The notes below the pieces were generated by a model. That model was given only the letters and a program-made list of their open reading frames with translations, was not told the origin of the DNA and did not search any database. The position numbers and the translations under genes were made by a program. From Flagellimonas okinawensis (lineage in GTDB: Bacteria; Bacteroidota; Bacteroidia; Flavobacteriales; Flavobacteriaceae), in assembly GCF_029194005.1 (NCBI RefSeq), contig NZ_JARFVA010000002.1, forward strand, positions 682,001 through 746,000: DNA of 64,000 nt, written 5' to 3'. The number at the start of each line of letters is the position of its first letter. The first letter of the stretch is position 1. Shown here one piece after another: positions 1-8,262 of this stretch.

Positions 1-23
1 AATGTTAATTTAACGTAACATAA

Positions 24-56
24 TTGTAAAATTAAGCTCTATTTGAACTACTTTTG
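24..56 (+). promoter_or_regulatory. Candidate Bacteroidota-type promoter
   Basis: TACTTTTG at 49-56 matches the flavobacterial -7 box TAnnTTTG and a TTG lies 22 bases upstream at 24-26. The spacing is at the long end of the usual range. It would start a transcript near position 63, running toward the GH3 gene, with a leader of more than 300 bases unless the small reading frame that follows is real. Confidence 0.4.
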
Positions 57-70
57 ACAAAAATTCAGGC

Positions 71-367
71 TTGGAAATCATCTGGAAAGAAATAGAAGGC
101 AAAGGAACACTCGGTCACGAGCAAAGAATCAATCTGGAATATGCGGTTCGTCTTGAGGTGGTAAAAATACTAATAAAGGAGGCGGAACATCTTTTGGATT
201 ACCTTTCCTTGGTGTTTTTGGATTTGGATTCTTCCAATGGTACGGTTTCCGTAAACAGTGAGACACCGGAGCCTCTTTTTTCCAAAATTTCGAGAAACCT
301 TTCTCAATTCCAGGTAAAAGAGAATCAAAATTTTCCTTCTTCCCATTTAGCGGCAGTAAACATTTAA
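71..367 (+). CDS. Doubtful 98-residue reading frame
   Basis: An open frame of 98 codons starts with TTG. I do not recognise the product; it has no signal peptide, membrane segment or family motif. The only support is the candidate promoter just upstream. The opposite strand of the same stretch is also open as a proline- and lysine-rich frame without a usable start codon, so neither strand is clearly coding. It may equally be the untranslated leader of the GH3 gene or decayed sequence. This is the only stretch longer than 300 bases in the window without a convincing gene. Confidence 0.15.
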   Translation: MEIIWKEIEGKGTLGHEQRINLEYAVRLEVVKILIKEAEHLLDYLSLVFLDLDSSNGTVSVNSETPEPLFSKISRNLSQFQVKENQNFPSSHLAAVNI

Positions 368-448
368 GATCATTTAAGTCAACCTATAAATGGATTGAGT
401 AAATCCATGGTTAGCGATATCAGTAATTTTAGCTTAAAATTACTACGT

Positions 449-1972
449 ATGGCTATTATAGGAAACATTATAAAGGGAGTAATTGAGGCCAGGGAAGCTT
501 TGGCCAAAGACACAAACCCTATCGAAGAACAGCAAGAAGTGCTTCAAGAATTGCTTGAAAAAGCTAAGGATACACAGTTTGGAAAGCATTATGATTTTGC
601 TTCCATCTTACAATCAGATGAAATATCAAAAACCTTTACGGAAGCCATTCCTTATCACGATTACAATAAAATCAGTGAAGAGTGGTGGGAAAGGACAATC
701 GATGGTGAAGCAGATGTTACTTGGCCGGGAAGCCCTGATTTTTTTGCTCTTTCTTCCGGGACAACCGGTAAAAAATCGAAAAGGATTCCAGTGACCAAAG
801 ATATGCTGGATTCCATTACAAGAGCAGGTAGGCATCAGGTTTATGCCATGAGTAATTTTGATATGCCCGCCGACTTTTTTGAAAAGGAAATTATGATGCT
901 GGGAAGCTCCACGAATCTTCAGGAGCGAGATGGTAAAAAGGAGGGCGAAATAAGTGGAATTAGTGCCAGTAACATTCCTTTTTGGTTTAAAAAGTACTAT
1001 AAACCAGGTGACCAGATTGCCAAGATCGACGATTGGGACGAGCGTGTACTCTCCATTGCTAAAAATGCCAAGAAATGGGATATTGGTGCTCTTAGTGGTA
1101 TTCCTTCCTGGATGGAGCTAATGCTCAAAAAGGTGATAGATTACCATAATGTGGATCATATTCATGAGATATGGCCCAATTTACAAGCCTATACTTCCGG
1201 TGGGGTAGCGTTTGATCCCTATGAAAAGAGCTTTAATGCCTTATTGGGGCATCCCATTCAGATTATAGATACATATCTGGCCTCCGAAGGGTTTTTTGCC
1301 TGTCAAAATAGACCGGAGACTACCGCAATGAAACTCATCACCGATAACGGTATTTATTTTGAATTTGTTCCTTTCGACCCTGATTACGTGAACCAAGATG
1401 GGTCTTTAACGAGCGATGCTCCCTCCTTGACCTTGGGCGAAGTGGAAGAGGATACGGATTATGTATTGATTATTTCTACTGTCTCTGGGGCTTGGCGTTA
1501 CATTATCGGAGATACCATTGCCTTTACGGATGTAGATCGAGCAGAGATTAAGATTACTGGTCGCACCAAATTTTTCTTGAATACCGTTGGCTCTCAACTA
1601 TCCGTAAACAAATTGAACGATGCCGTAAAACATCTAGAAGATGAACTGAACATAAAAATTCCTGAGTATACCCTTTGTGCCAAACGCTTTGAAGATGGGT
1701 TTTATCATACTTGGTATTTAGGCTCTGATAGTAAGTTGGACGAGGATAAAACAGCTAGGGAACTTGACAATTATTTAAAAGAGGCCAATAAAAACTACAA
1801 AGTAGCCAGAAGTAAAGCGTTGGAAGGAGTGAAAGTAAATTTTGTTGCCCAACAAGTGTTTGCCGATTGGAGCGGTGCGAACAAGAAAAAAGGAGGACAG
1901 GTAAAAATGGAAAGGGTTATGGGAGAAGAGCGATTTGAAGAGTGGGAAAACTTTGTTTCGGAGCATTCCTAA
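449..1972 (+). CDS. GH3-family acyl-adenylate/amide synthetase-like protein
   Basis: This is a GH3 (auxin-responsive promoter) family protein of about 507 residues, the bacterial relatives of plant enzymes that adenylate a carboxylic acid and join it to an amino acid. Bacterial substrates are unknown. The ATP-binding signature SSGTTGKKSKRIPVT is present about 105 residues in, followed by the GH3 segments AYTSGGVAFDPYEKSF and YRYIIGD-like WRYIIGDTIAF, and by a C-terminal ligase-like domain. I chose the ATG at 449 (MAIIGNIIKGVIEAR) because homologues begin with this segment; an ATG at 407 and a TTG at 395 are also in frame. The gene converges on the zincin gene with no space between the two stop codons and no terminator. 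Confidence 0.85.
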   Translation: MAIIGNIIKGVIEAREALAKDTNPIEEQQEVLQELLEKAKDTQFGKHYDFASILQSDEISKTFTEAIPYHDYNKISEEWWERTIDGEADVTWPGSPDFFALSSGTTGKKSKRIPVTKDMLDSITRAGRHQVYAMSNFDMPADFFEKEIMMLGSSTNLQERDGKKEGEISGISASNIPFWFKKYYKPGDQIAKIDDWDERVLSIAKNAKKWDIGALSGIPSWMELMLKKVIDYHNVDHIHEIWPNLQAYTSGGVAFDPYEKSFNALLGHPIQIIDTYLASEGFFACQNRPETTAMKLITDNGIYFEFVPFDPDYVNQDGSLTSDAPSLTLGEVEEDTDYVLIISTVSGAWRYIIGDTIAFTDVDRAEIKITGRTKFFLNTVGSQLSVNKLNDAVKHLEDELNIKIPEYTLCAKRFEDGFYHTWYLGSDSKLDEDKTARELDNYLKEANKNYKVARSKALEGVKVNFVAQQVFADWSGANKKKGGQVKMERVMGEERFEEWENFVSEHS

Positions 1973-2602
1973 CTAGTCCTTATCCTTTATGGAATCTTGT
2001 TGTTCCACCATTTCCATAATTTCATCCGGAGATAGGTAATATTGCTTGATTCGGTTTTTGTATGTTTTGTCTATTTCCGAATGGTTGAGTATAAATCTTT
2101 TGGTTGTTAAGATGTAGTTCGACATTCCAGCCGATACAGCAAAGGAATCTGCGGCACGCTCCGCTTTTTTCACAAACTCTTTTAGCAGCACGTACCTGAT
2201 GCCAAAACCGATGAGGTTTAAATTGCCACGTTCTTGATAGTCCATAACATGTCCAAGTTCATGACCGATCCAACCAATCAATACATCTTTGGGCACATCC
2301 AAGGTTTTGAATTCCTTTCCGGAGATTTTAAATTTTTCGCTGATAAGGATTACATAACTCCGTTTGCTCTTGGATTTTAATAATCCGCTCCATGTAGGCT
2401 GTGCCTGCATCACCGATTTCTCTATATTTTTTTTAAACTTAAATTCAATTGGAATATCCTGAAGCGAGGGGAAATATTGCAATGCAATATGTGCTTCTTC
2501 TTCGATACTTTTTGGTATGGAGCTTTTGGGTTCTTTCAAAATAAGGGCAACTAAAAATACGGCTGTTATGGCCAGGAAAAGTAGTTTTAGTTTTCTTTTC
2601 AA
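1973..2602 (-). CDS. Membrane-anchored zincin-like metalloprotease, uncharacterised
   Basis: About 209 residues with one N-terminal hydrophobic segment (LLFLAITAVFLVALIL) after a KRK charge cluster, then a soluble domain. The zinc motif HELGH (about residues 114-118) and a downstream AERAADSFA segment supply two histidines, a glutamate base and a likely third glutamate ligand as in gluzincins. Topology predicts a periplasmic, inner-membrane-anchored catalytic domain. The first in-frame ATG (2635) lies inside the hairpin of the terminator of the upstream gene, so I prefer the TTG at 2602, which gives a clean signal anchor. The substrate is unknown. It lies downstream of the barrel gene but the terminator between them argues for separate or read-through expression. 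Confidence 0.65.
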   Translation of the reverse strand: MKRKLKLLFLAITAVFLVALILKEPKSSIPKSIEEEAHIALQYFPSLQDIPIEFKFKKNIEKSVMQAQPTWSGLLKSKSKRSYVILISEKFKISGKEFKTLDVPKDVLIGWIGHELGHVMDYQERGNLNLIGFGIRYVLLKEFVKKAERAADSFAVSAGMSNYILTTKRFILNHSEIDKTYKNRIKQYYLSPDEIMEMVEQQDSIKDKD

Positions 2603-2616
2603 AATTAAAGGGTTAA

Positions 2617-2646
2617 AAAAAGGGCAAATAACCATTTGCCCTTTTT
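2617..2646 (-). terminator. Intrinsic terminator after the beta-barrel gene
   Basis: A perfect 13-base inverted repeat, AAAAAGGGCAAAT (2617-2629) and its complement (2634-2646), encloses a four-base loop and ends on the reverse strand in a run of T. It sits 18 bases after the stop of the 2664-3128 gene. Confidence 0.85.
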
Positions 2647-2663
2647 ATTGGATTATATTTTAA

Positions 2664-3128
2664 TTAAAACTGGTATCGCAGACCAAGGGCGATGTCCAGG
2701 TCAAGGTCGTCCGAGTAACTGTCGTTGAAACCAATTTCTGGTCTCATATCCAGCGATATGAGCAACGGTATGTCAAAGTCGTATTCGATACCTAGGTCAC
2801 CGGCAATAAGGGCAAATGCGCCATCGTTCTCACCAGCATCAAAAGATCCTACTCCTGCACCTGCACCAACATACCAATTAAAGCCGTCATCTATGGGCAT
2901 TACCCATTGGTATAGTCCTACCAATTTAAAGGCTTCTACATTATTGGAATCTCTCCAACCAAGGTCGAACTCCAATCTATTGTTCTCGTGCAGATAGCGC
3001 TGATAGGAGATTTCACCTCCAAACCCGTCATTGTCCCCGACTCTGATACCCAATGCATTTTTTGAGATGCTTTGGGCACTCATGGTTGTTGCTCCGATTA
3101 AAAATAGAATTAAAAATAGATTTTTCAT
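2664..3128 (-). CDS. Small outer-membrane beta-barrel protein
   Basis: A 154-residue protein with a signal peptide (cleavage after TMSAQ) followed by alternating amphipathic strands and a C-terminal YQF, which is the usual outer-membrane targeting end with a terminal phenylalanine. The size suits an eight-stranded barrel. The mature part is rich in Gly, Asp and aromatic residues (GIRVGDNDGFGGEISYQRYL). No enzymatic motif is seen, so a structural, adhesive or porin-like role is possible but unproved. It is transcribed alone: a TACCTTTG -7 box lies 19 bases before the ATG and a strong terminator follows. Confidence 0.75.
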   Translation of the reverse strand: MKNLFLILFLIGATTMSAQSISKNALGIRVGDNDGFGGEISYQRYLHENNRLEFDLGWRDSNNVEAFKLVGLYQWVMPIDDGFNWYVGAGAGVGSFDAGENDGAFALIAGDLGIEYDFDIPLLISLDMRPEIGFNDSYSDDLDLDIALGLRYQF

Positions 3129-3146
3129 GATTGTTTTATTTTAATA

Positions 3147-3154
3147 CAAAGGTA
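3147..3154 (-). promoter_or_regulatory. -7 promoter box for the barrel gene
   Basis: Reverse-strand TACCTTTG is a perfect TAnnTTTG -7 element, 19 bases upstream of the start codon at 3128. I do not see a convincing -33 TTG at the normal distance. Confidence 0.55.
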
Positions 3155-3226
3155 GTTTGCCCCTTGAACTGGCTTGCCGCAAATCAATTAATCATTGATC
3201 CAAATACGTATTGGGTCCATAGTCGA

Positions 3227-4648
3227 TTAGAGCAATGGTTTGAAGAACTTGAACAGACCTTCCAAAAAGCGCATCCAAATGGTTCTGTTTTTAAACCGTT
3301 CCAAAGTGACAGGTTCAGACTTTTTACAAATCTCTTCGAATTCGTGGCTCATCTCTTGGTTAATGGCCTTGTTGTATATTAAAATATTGGTTTCGTAGTT
3401 GAGCTCAAAGCTCCTGATATCGAAATTCCCGGAACCAATGGAGACTAGGTCCTCATCAACGATCATAATTTTGCTGTGGGAGAAATCGTCCCTTAAATAA
3501 ATTTTAATGCCCACATTCAGCAACTCTTCAAAATGCGAGAACATAGCAAACTTAGCCGCTTTGGAATCCGACTTTTTAGGGACCAAAAGGGTTACTTCAA
3601 CTCCTTCGAGGGCCACAATTTTAAGGTTTTGTAAAAATGCCTCGCCCGGAACAAAATAAGGGTTGGCGATATAAATGGATTTTTGAGCCTGGTTCATCAT
3701 GCCAATATATTGTTGCATAATGGTAGGGTGCTTGGAATCAGGCCCGCCGGCCACCAATTGGGCATCCACATCGCCCATGGCTTTTTGTTCGGATAGGTAT
3801 TCGGATATATTGAAATCTTCCTTGTTGCTGGCAAAAAAGTAGTCCTTGAGAAAAACCATGTGCAAATCGTTGACTATGGGACCTTCCAGTTTTAAATGAG
3901 TGTCTTTCCATTTGCCCAGACCGTTTTTTCGCTTTATGTATTTGTCACTAACATTTACCCCACCGGTAAAAGCAACTACACCGTCTATAATTACAATTTT
4001 TCTGTGGTTTCTGAAATTGAGCGAGAACAACAGGTTTTTTAGCCGAATGGGCATTATTGGGTAAATTTTGACCCCGATATCCTGAAATTGCTTTTTTGGG
4101 CGGCCTCTTAAATGGTAGCTGCCAAGTGAGTCATAAATAATTCTGACTTCTACGCCCTCTTGTATTTTTCTTTCAAATAATTGGAGCATTTTGTCCAAAA
4201 GCTCACCTCTTTCAAGAATATAATATTGTACATGGATGAACTTTTTGGCTTTCTCCATGGCCTTGAACAGTTTATTGAATGTTTCGCCGCCATCTTGGAG
4301 AACCGTTACGTTATTGTCTTTTTTTGCTGTGGTGTTGGAGTTTGCTTTGATCAGGCGGTTGAGTCGTTCTTTTCGGATGTCCGAATCAAAATGGGTCCAG
4401 AATTTTTCTTTGGAAGCTATTTTGGGATGTGTATACCGGTTCCTTTTTTCAAATTCCTTGCTATTGAAAAATTTAAACTTGCGTCGGTTTATACCGAACA
4501 GATAATAAAGGATGGCTCCCAGAAAGGGAAGGGTGATAATGGCAAAAGCCCAACTTATGGACCTGGAAGGTCTTTTTCCGTGATATATTATTGCGCCAAT
4601 GGCCCAAACGGAAGTAAGGATGTACAATATGGTCAATACCGTTTTCAA
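3227..4648 (-). CDS. cls: Cardiolipin synthase, phospholipase D family
   Basis: A 473-residue phospholipase D superfamily protein that condenses two phosphatidylglycerols into cardiolipin and glycerol at the inner membrane. Two hydrophobic N-terminal helices (VLTILYILTSVWAIGAIIY and WAFAIITLPFLGAILYYLF) form the PLDc_N anchor. Two HKD motifs follow, HRKIVIIDG with GGVN and HSKIMIVDE with GSGNFD, giving both catalytic His/Lys pairs. Length fits the ClsA group. The start codon is TTG (4646-4648); no ATG precedes the first helix in frame, and an AGGAG lies about 20 bases upstream. It is a single-gene unit. Confidence 0.92.
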   Translation of the reverse strand: MKTVLTILYILTSVWAIGAIIYHGKRPSRSISWAFAIITLPFLGAILYYLFGINRRKFKFFNSKEFEKRNRYTHPKIASKEKFWTHFDSDIRKERLNRLIKANSNTTAKKDNNVTVLQDGGETFNKLFKAMEKAKKFIHVQYYILERGELLDKMLQLFERKIQEGVEVRIIYDSLGSYHLRGRPKKQFQDIGVKIYPIMPIRLKNLLFSLNFRNHRKIVIIDGVVAFTGGVNVSDKYIKRKNGLGKWKDTHLKLEGPIVNDLHMVFLKDYFFASNKEDFNISEYLSEQKAMGDVDAQLVAGGPDSKHPTIMQQYIGMMNQAQKSIYIANPYFVPGEAFLQNLKIVALEGVEVTLLVPKKSDSKAAKFAMFSHFEELLNVGIKIYLRDDFSHSKIMIVDEDLVSIGSGNFDIRSFELNYETNILIYNKAINQEMSHEFEEICKKSEPVTLERFKNRTIWMRFLEGLFKFFKPLL

Positions 4649-4729
4649 ATGTAATGGTCGTGTTTGTTTCTCCTAAGTTATAATGAATTCTTCTTTTATT
4701 CCATTGCCAGTACTAATTACTGGACGAAA

Positions 4730-4758
4730 AAAAACTCTGGCATTTTGCCAGAGTTTTT
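4730..4758 (-). terminator. Intrinsic terminator after the acidic lipoprotein gene
   Basis: A 13-base perfect inverted repeat, AAAAACTCTGGCA (4730-4742) and its complement (4746-4758), with a three-base loop and a T run on the reverse strand, 18 bases past the stop codon. A second short inverted repeat (CCAGTA at 4707-4712 and TACTGG at 4718-4723) lies just beyond. Confidence 0.85.
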
Positions 4759-4776
4759 GATGACTGCCTATAGTTC

Positions 4777-5019
4777 TTATTGCGGACTATCGTCGGTGGC
4801 ATCCTCAACTTCATCTTCAACTTCATCGGCTGCGTCTTCGATATCGTCCCCAACATCCTCGGCAGCATCTTCAACTTCATCTGCGGCATCCTCTACACCA
4901 TCTTTTACATCTTCAATTGCATCCTCTGCCTTATCTTCCGGTGTTTCTCTGCAGCTGGTCATGCTAAGGGTTAGTGCCATTGCTATAAACATTATAAATA
5001 AACTTATTGACTTTCTCAT
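4777..5019 (-). CDS. Small acidic repeat lipoprotein
   Basis: An 80-residue protein with a lipoprotein signal peptide (LSMTSC, lipid-modified Cys at residue 23). The mature part is almost entirely Glu, Asp, Ala and Val in a repeating pattern such as VEDAADEVEDAAEDV and DIEDAADEVEDEVEDA, which would form a strongly negative amphipathic helix or coiled coil anchored to a membrane. No known function; comparable small Ala/acidic helical lipoproteins exist in many Flavobacteriaceae. It lies 48 bases after the DUF1328 gene on the same strand with no terminator between, so the two are probably co-transcribed. Confidence 0.7.
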   Translation of the reverse strand: MRKSISLFIMFIAMALTLSMTSCRETPEDKAEDAIEDVKDGVEDAADEVEDAAEDVGDDIEDAADEVEDEVEDATDDSPQ

Positions 5020-5067
5020 GGGTTCTCTGATTTTTAGGTTAATGATTCTTTTTAGTGTGATTTTATA

Positions 5068-5229
5068 TTACAATCTTTTTCTTCCGGTTATCAATGAGAT
5101 GATAAACAAAACAATGAATATGAAGAATAGAATTTTGGCTATACTTGCTGCACCTGCTGCTATTCCTCCAAATCCGAATATACCGGCAACAATGGCCAAA
5201 ATTATAAAGGTGACTGTCCAACGTAACAT
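5068..5229 (-). CDS. DUF1328 (YtjA-type) small membrane protein
   Basis: A 53-residue protein beginning MLRWTVTFIILAIVAGIFG. It has two hydrophobic helices separated by a GFGGIAAGAA turn and ends in the charged tail TGRKRL, which is the full-length organisation of the DUF1328/YtjA family. Enterobacterial relatives are small inner-membrane proteins of unknown function. It is the first gene of a likely two-gene unit with the acidic lipoprotein. A TTGGCACC motif lies about 70 bases upstream (5298-5305). Confidence 0.8.
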   Translation of the reverse strand: MLRWTVTFIILAIVAGIFGFGGIAAGAASIAKILFFIFIVLFIISLITGRKRL

Positions 5230-5374
5230 AATAGTAGTGTTTTTAGTTAATGCTTGATTATCTCTTAATCAATACATTACAAATGTCGGTTACAAATGGT
5301 GCCAAGCTTGCCGCTTTTGGTTTTTATCTTAACTCAAAAGGAAAATTTAATGAGTTGAAGCTATTTACGGTACG

Positions 5375-6067
5375 TTATTGCTGTAGTTCCATGAATAACG
5401 GTTTTGTGCGGGTATGGGAATTCATGTTCAACAAGAATTCGTTTGGCATTCGTTTGGCTTTTAATGGGGCGTCTTTCGGATTTTGGATAATATCCTTTAA
5501 GTCGTCAATGGAGGATGATTTGTCCAACCATACTTCTGCTTTATCTTTTGGAACAATTACCGGGGCAAGATTGCTTATATTATGGTAATTTGAAATAAAA
5601 GGGTCTGTCTTGCTCACAGTAAGTGCCGAACAAAGGAACCCATCGTTTAAAATATTATAGGTGCCCGCTAGATAAAATGGCTTATTGTTCGGTAGACAGA
5701 TGTAGTAACTGCTTGTATTGCCATTGGCCAACAAATGGGTATAAAACCCGGTTACAATAATTAGACATCTACGTTCTTTAAGTGAGTCTTTCATCCATGC
5801 CACGTTTTCAAGGTCTTCCATTTGCGCGTTCAAGGTATTCGCCTTGTCTTGAAAAATGTGCCAATCTTCCTTAAAATCGTGGGGCATGAGTCCCCAAATG
5901 GCAAAAGTGATTTCGTTTTTGTTTTCCATGGTCACCACACTAAGGTTGGTTTCATGGAATCCATTGATAATTGGGTTTGGAGTATATAAATTAGGATATC
6001 GGAAGCGAATTCCAAACTCCTTTTCTATCTCCTCACGGTCAGCTTCATTTGAAAGTTTGTAAATCAT
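5375..6067 (-). CDS. SRAP-family (YedK/HMCES-like) protein lacking catalytic Cys2
   Basis: About 230 residues with the fold landmarks of the SOS response-associated peptidase (SRAP) family: FAIWGLMP, TLNAQ, CLIIVTGFYT, PFYLAGTY and the HNISNLAPVIVP segment. Active members begin Met-Cys, and Cys2 forms a covalent link with abasic sites in single-stranded DNA; a Glu after the GF(Y/F) motif and a His assist. Here the start MIYKLSN has Ile at position 2, Thr110 replaces the Glu, and only His162 is kept. The ATG at 6067 is chosen because it aligns with the family start and follows AAAGAAG; a further in-frame start (6124) would only add an unrelated extension without a suitable Cys. It probably cannot crosslink. 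Divergent from the AraC regulator. Confidence 0.75.
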   Translation of the reverse strand: MIYKLSNEADREEIEKEFGIRFRYPNLYTPNPIINGFHETNLSVVTMENKNEITFAIWGLMPHDFKEDWHIFQDKANTLNAQMEDLENVAWMKDSLKERRCLIIVTGFYTHLLANGNTSSYYICLPNNKPFYLAGTYNILNDGFLCSALTVSKTDPFISNYHNISNLAPVIVPKDKAEVWLDKSSSIDDLKDIIQNPKDAPLKAKRMPNEFLLNMNSHTRTKPLFMELQQ

Positions 6068-6264
6068 AATCTTCTTTACTATTGCTACCAAAGAACAATT
6101 TATGAGCTGAAAATGTTGACTCAAACCAATTTAATCGTGTTGCTTTTGATAATATTTTATTAAAATGCCAAGAAAGGTCTGCTTTATAATTGCGCATCGA
6201 AATACAAAGCCTATATTTAATGATTTGTACCAATAGTTAAACAAAATACCCTAAGTTTTACTTA

Positions 6265-7302
6265 ATGATTAAAATAAAAGTCGATGCTCAGGACACCTCA
6301 GAATCCGTAGAGCAGATAAAAGATATAATTGGAGGCGAAATAGAGGAGAGATGGGGACAGTACACTTTGAATGTTTCCAATGACAAAGCGAATGGGATAA
6401 TTCGTTTTATCACTTTTGATTGGGGAGTGAGCTTGCTCGAGTTGGATATCACCTTTTTTGATGAGGTGACCATTGAAGTGGATACCTCAAATTTTAATCC
6501 TATCAGTTTTTATTATTGCATGGAAGGTTATTGCGGGCATAAGTTCGGATATCAGCCTGAAGACGAAATAAAGATTATGGAACAATACCAGTCGGTTATA
6601 TTGACCAACAGGGATGGTGGGATTACCGATCGCTATTTTCCGAAAGATGTAAAGATTTCCCAGTCGGTGATCCAAGTACGTAGAAAACCATTTTTACGTA
6701 AAAGATTGAATCAGGGCGAAGAACTAAATAAGCAATTGTACAGGGTGTTTTTGGATACCGATCACGAAAAGGTTTTTGCCTATTATGGCTCCTACAATCT
6801 TAAAATAGCCGATGTTATGGCCGAAATCAAGAAGATCAAGGCCAAAGGAATGGTACGCATTATGATGATCGAAGGTTATGTGTACCAAATTCTTTCCATG
6901 CACATGATTCAACATAACAAAGAGGTGCAGAATAGGCGTCCGCAAACCAATCTTTTAAAAAGAGAACTAAAAACCATAAGGAATTACGTAAAGAAAATCG
7001 AGAAGAACATCGCTAAGGATTTCTCCTTGGAAGATATCTCGGCCGAGACAGGACTTACACAGGCCAAGTTACAGGAAGGTTTTAAGTTGCTGTACAATAA
7101 AACGGTAACCGAATATATTAGGCACGCACGTTTGGAGCTTGCCAGGGATTATATTTCCACTACCGAGATGAATATATCCGAAGTGGTGTACTCCATAGGT
7201 TTCACCAGCAGAAGCTACTTTTCCAAAATTTTCAAGGAAAAATACGGTATAAGCCCAAGTGAATTTAAAAACAGTAAAAAAAGTGTGGTGTTGGCCAGTT
7301 AA
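6265..7302 (+). CDS. AraC-family transcriptional regulator
   Basis: A 345-residue regulator. The C-terminal ~100 residues hold the two helix-turn-helix units of the AraC DNA-binding domain (FSLEDISAETGLTQAKLQEGF and ISEVVYSIGFTSRSYFSKIFK, ending KYGISPSEFK). The N-terminal ~220 residues are an unrecognised sensory/dimerisation region of the type common in Flavobacteriaceae, with no cupin motif that I can name. The effector and targets are unknown. It is divergent from the SRAP-like gene with a 197-base AT-rich gap, and ends at a strong terminator. Confidence 0.85.
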   Translation: MIKIKVDAQDTSESVEQIKDIIGGEIEERWGQYTLNVSNDKANGIIRFITFDWGVSLLELDITFFDEVTIEVDTSNFNPISFYYCMEGYCGHKFGYQPEDEIKIMEQYQSVILTNRDGGITDRYFPKDVKISQSVIQVRRKPFLRKRLNQGEELNKQLYRVFLDTDHEKVFAYYGSYNLKIADVMAEIKKIKAKGMVRIMMIEGYVYQILSMHMIQHNKEVQNRRPQTNLLKRELKTIRNYVKKIEKNIAKDFSLEDISAETGLTQAKLQEGFKLLYNKTVTEYIRHARLELARDYISTTEMNISEVVYSIGFTSRSYFSKIFKEKYGISPSEFKNSKKSVVLAS

Positions 7303-7330
7303 TGGCCGTAAAAACATCTATAAACAAAAA

Positions 7331-7360
7331 AACCGCAAACAATGTTTGCGGTTTTTTTTG
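7331..7360. terminator. Bidirectional terminator between araC-type gene and tRNA-Phe
   Basis: Arms AACCGCAAAC (7331-7340) and GTTTGCGGTT (7344-7353) with a three-base loop. It is followed by eight T on the forward strand, and an A run precedes it so that it also ends in T on the reverse strand. It can serve the regulator (forward) and the tRNA (reverse). Confidence 0.85.
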
Positions 7361-7433
<73 letters not shown>

Positions 7434-7450
7434 ATGCCCTAAAGCGGGTG

Positions 7451-7481
7451 CAAATATAATTTCAAAATTAGGATATACAAA
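7451..7481 (-). promoter_or_regulatory. Promoter of tRNA-Phe
   Basis: On the reverse strand TTTG (7478-7481), a 19-base spacer and TATATTTG (7451-7458) match the Bacteroidota -33/-7 consensus exactly. Transcription should begin about a dozen bases before the mature 5' end at 7433. Confidence 0.8.
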
Positions 7482-7533
7482 CAAAAACTCGAAAAAAAGG
7501 TTCTGATTTTTTCCAATTCCCGATCTTTGCAAT

Positions 7534-8262
7534 ATGAATCTGGTGATAGACATTGGCAATACACGTATCAAATATGCTGTTTTTGAGAGCGGAAGAATAA
7601 TATTTGACCATAGCTTTGAATCCGGTTTGTTTCTTTCCAAGGTGAAAGAATTGTTCGAGAAATATCCAAGAATCAATAATGCCATTATTTCCTCGGTTGG
7701 GAAATTGGATAAAAAAGAGAGGGATGTCGTGGCCCTTTTTTGTAGGGTGCATGTACTGACGAGCGAGTCCAAAGTGCCATTTAAGAACAGTTATGCCACG
7801 CCACATACTTTGGGTGTGGACAGACTGGCCTTGGCTGCTGCCGCCTATCATCACAATCCTAGGGGGAATACCTTGGTGATCGATGCCGGAACATGTATTA
7901 CGTACGAGATGGTAAACAATTTCGGTGAATATGTAGGTGGTGCCATTTCTCCAGGGATTAGAATGAGGTACAACGCCATGCACAACCAAACAGCGGGTCT
8001 ACCCTTATTGGAACCTGATGAACTTTTTGATTTTATAGGGAACTCCACAGAATCTTGTATGCATAGCGGTGTAATCAACGGTATTGTGCAGGAAGTTGAC
8101 GGGGTAATAGACCAATATCAATCTCGTTTTCAAGATTTAACAGTTATTTTAACAGGCGGGGACTCCCATTTTTTTGCCAAAAGGCTAAAAAACACCATAT
8201 TTGCGAACTCCAAATTTCTCTTGGAGGGGCTTAATTGTCTACTGGAATACAACACAAACTGA
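7534..8262 (+). CDS. coaX: Type III pantothenate kinase
   Basis: A 242-residue ASKHA-fold kinase catalysing the first step of coenzyme A synthesis, phosphorylation of pantothenate by ATP with a monovalent cation. Key segments: phosphate-1 loop DIGNTRIKYAVFE at the N-terminus, GVDRLALAAAA, the phosphate-2 region VIDAGTCITYE, GGAISPGIRMRYNAMH and the GGDS motif near the end. Full family length. It opens the forward cluster reaching ppiD; the next gene starts directly after its stop (TGA ATG), so translation is probably coupled. Confidence 0.95.
   Translation: MNLVIDIGNTRIKYAVFESGRIIFDHSFESGLFLSKVKELFEKYPRINNAIISSVGKLDKKERDVVALFCRVHVLTSESKVPFKNSYATPHTLGVDRLALAAAAYHHNPRGNTLVIDAGTCITYEMVNNFGEYVGGAISPGIRMRYNAMHNQTAGLPLLEPDELFDFIGNSTESCMHSGVINGIVQEVDGVIDQYQSRFQDLTVILTGGDSHFFAKRLKNTIFANSKFLLEGLNCLLEYNTN

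Noticed and set aside
4664..5257. A 197-codon serine-rich forward frame
   Set aside because: Its repeats are the antisense of the acidic lipoprotein's Glu/Asp/Ala codons; the reverse strand has signal peptide, lipobox and terminator.
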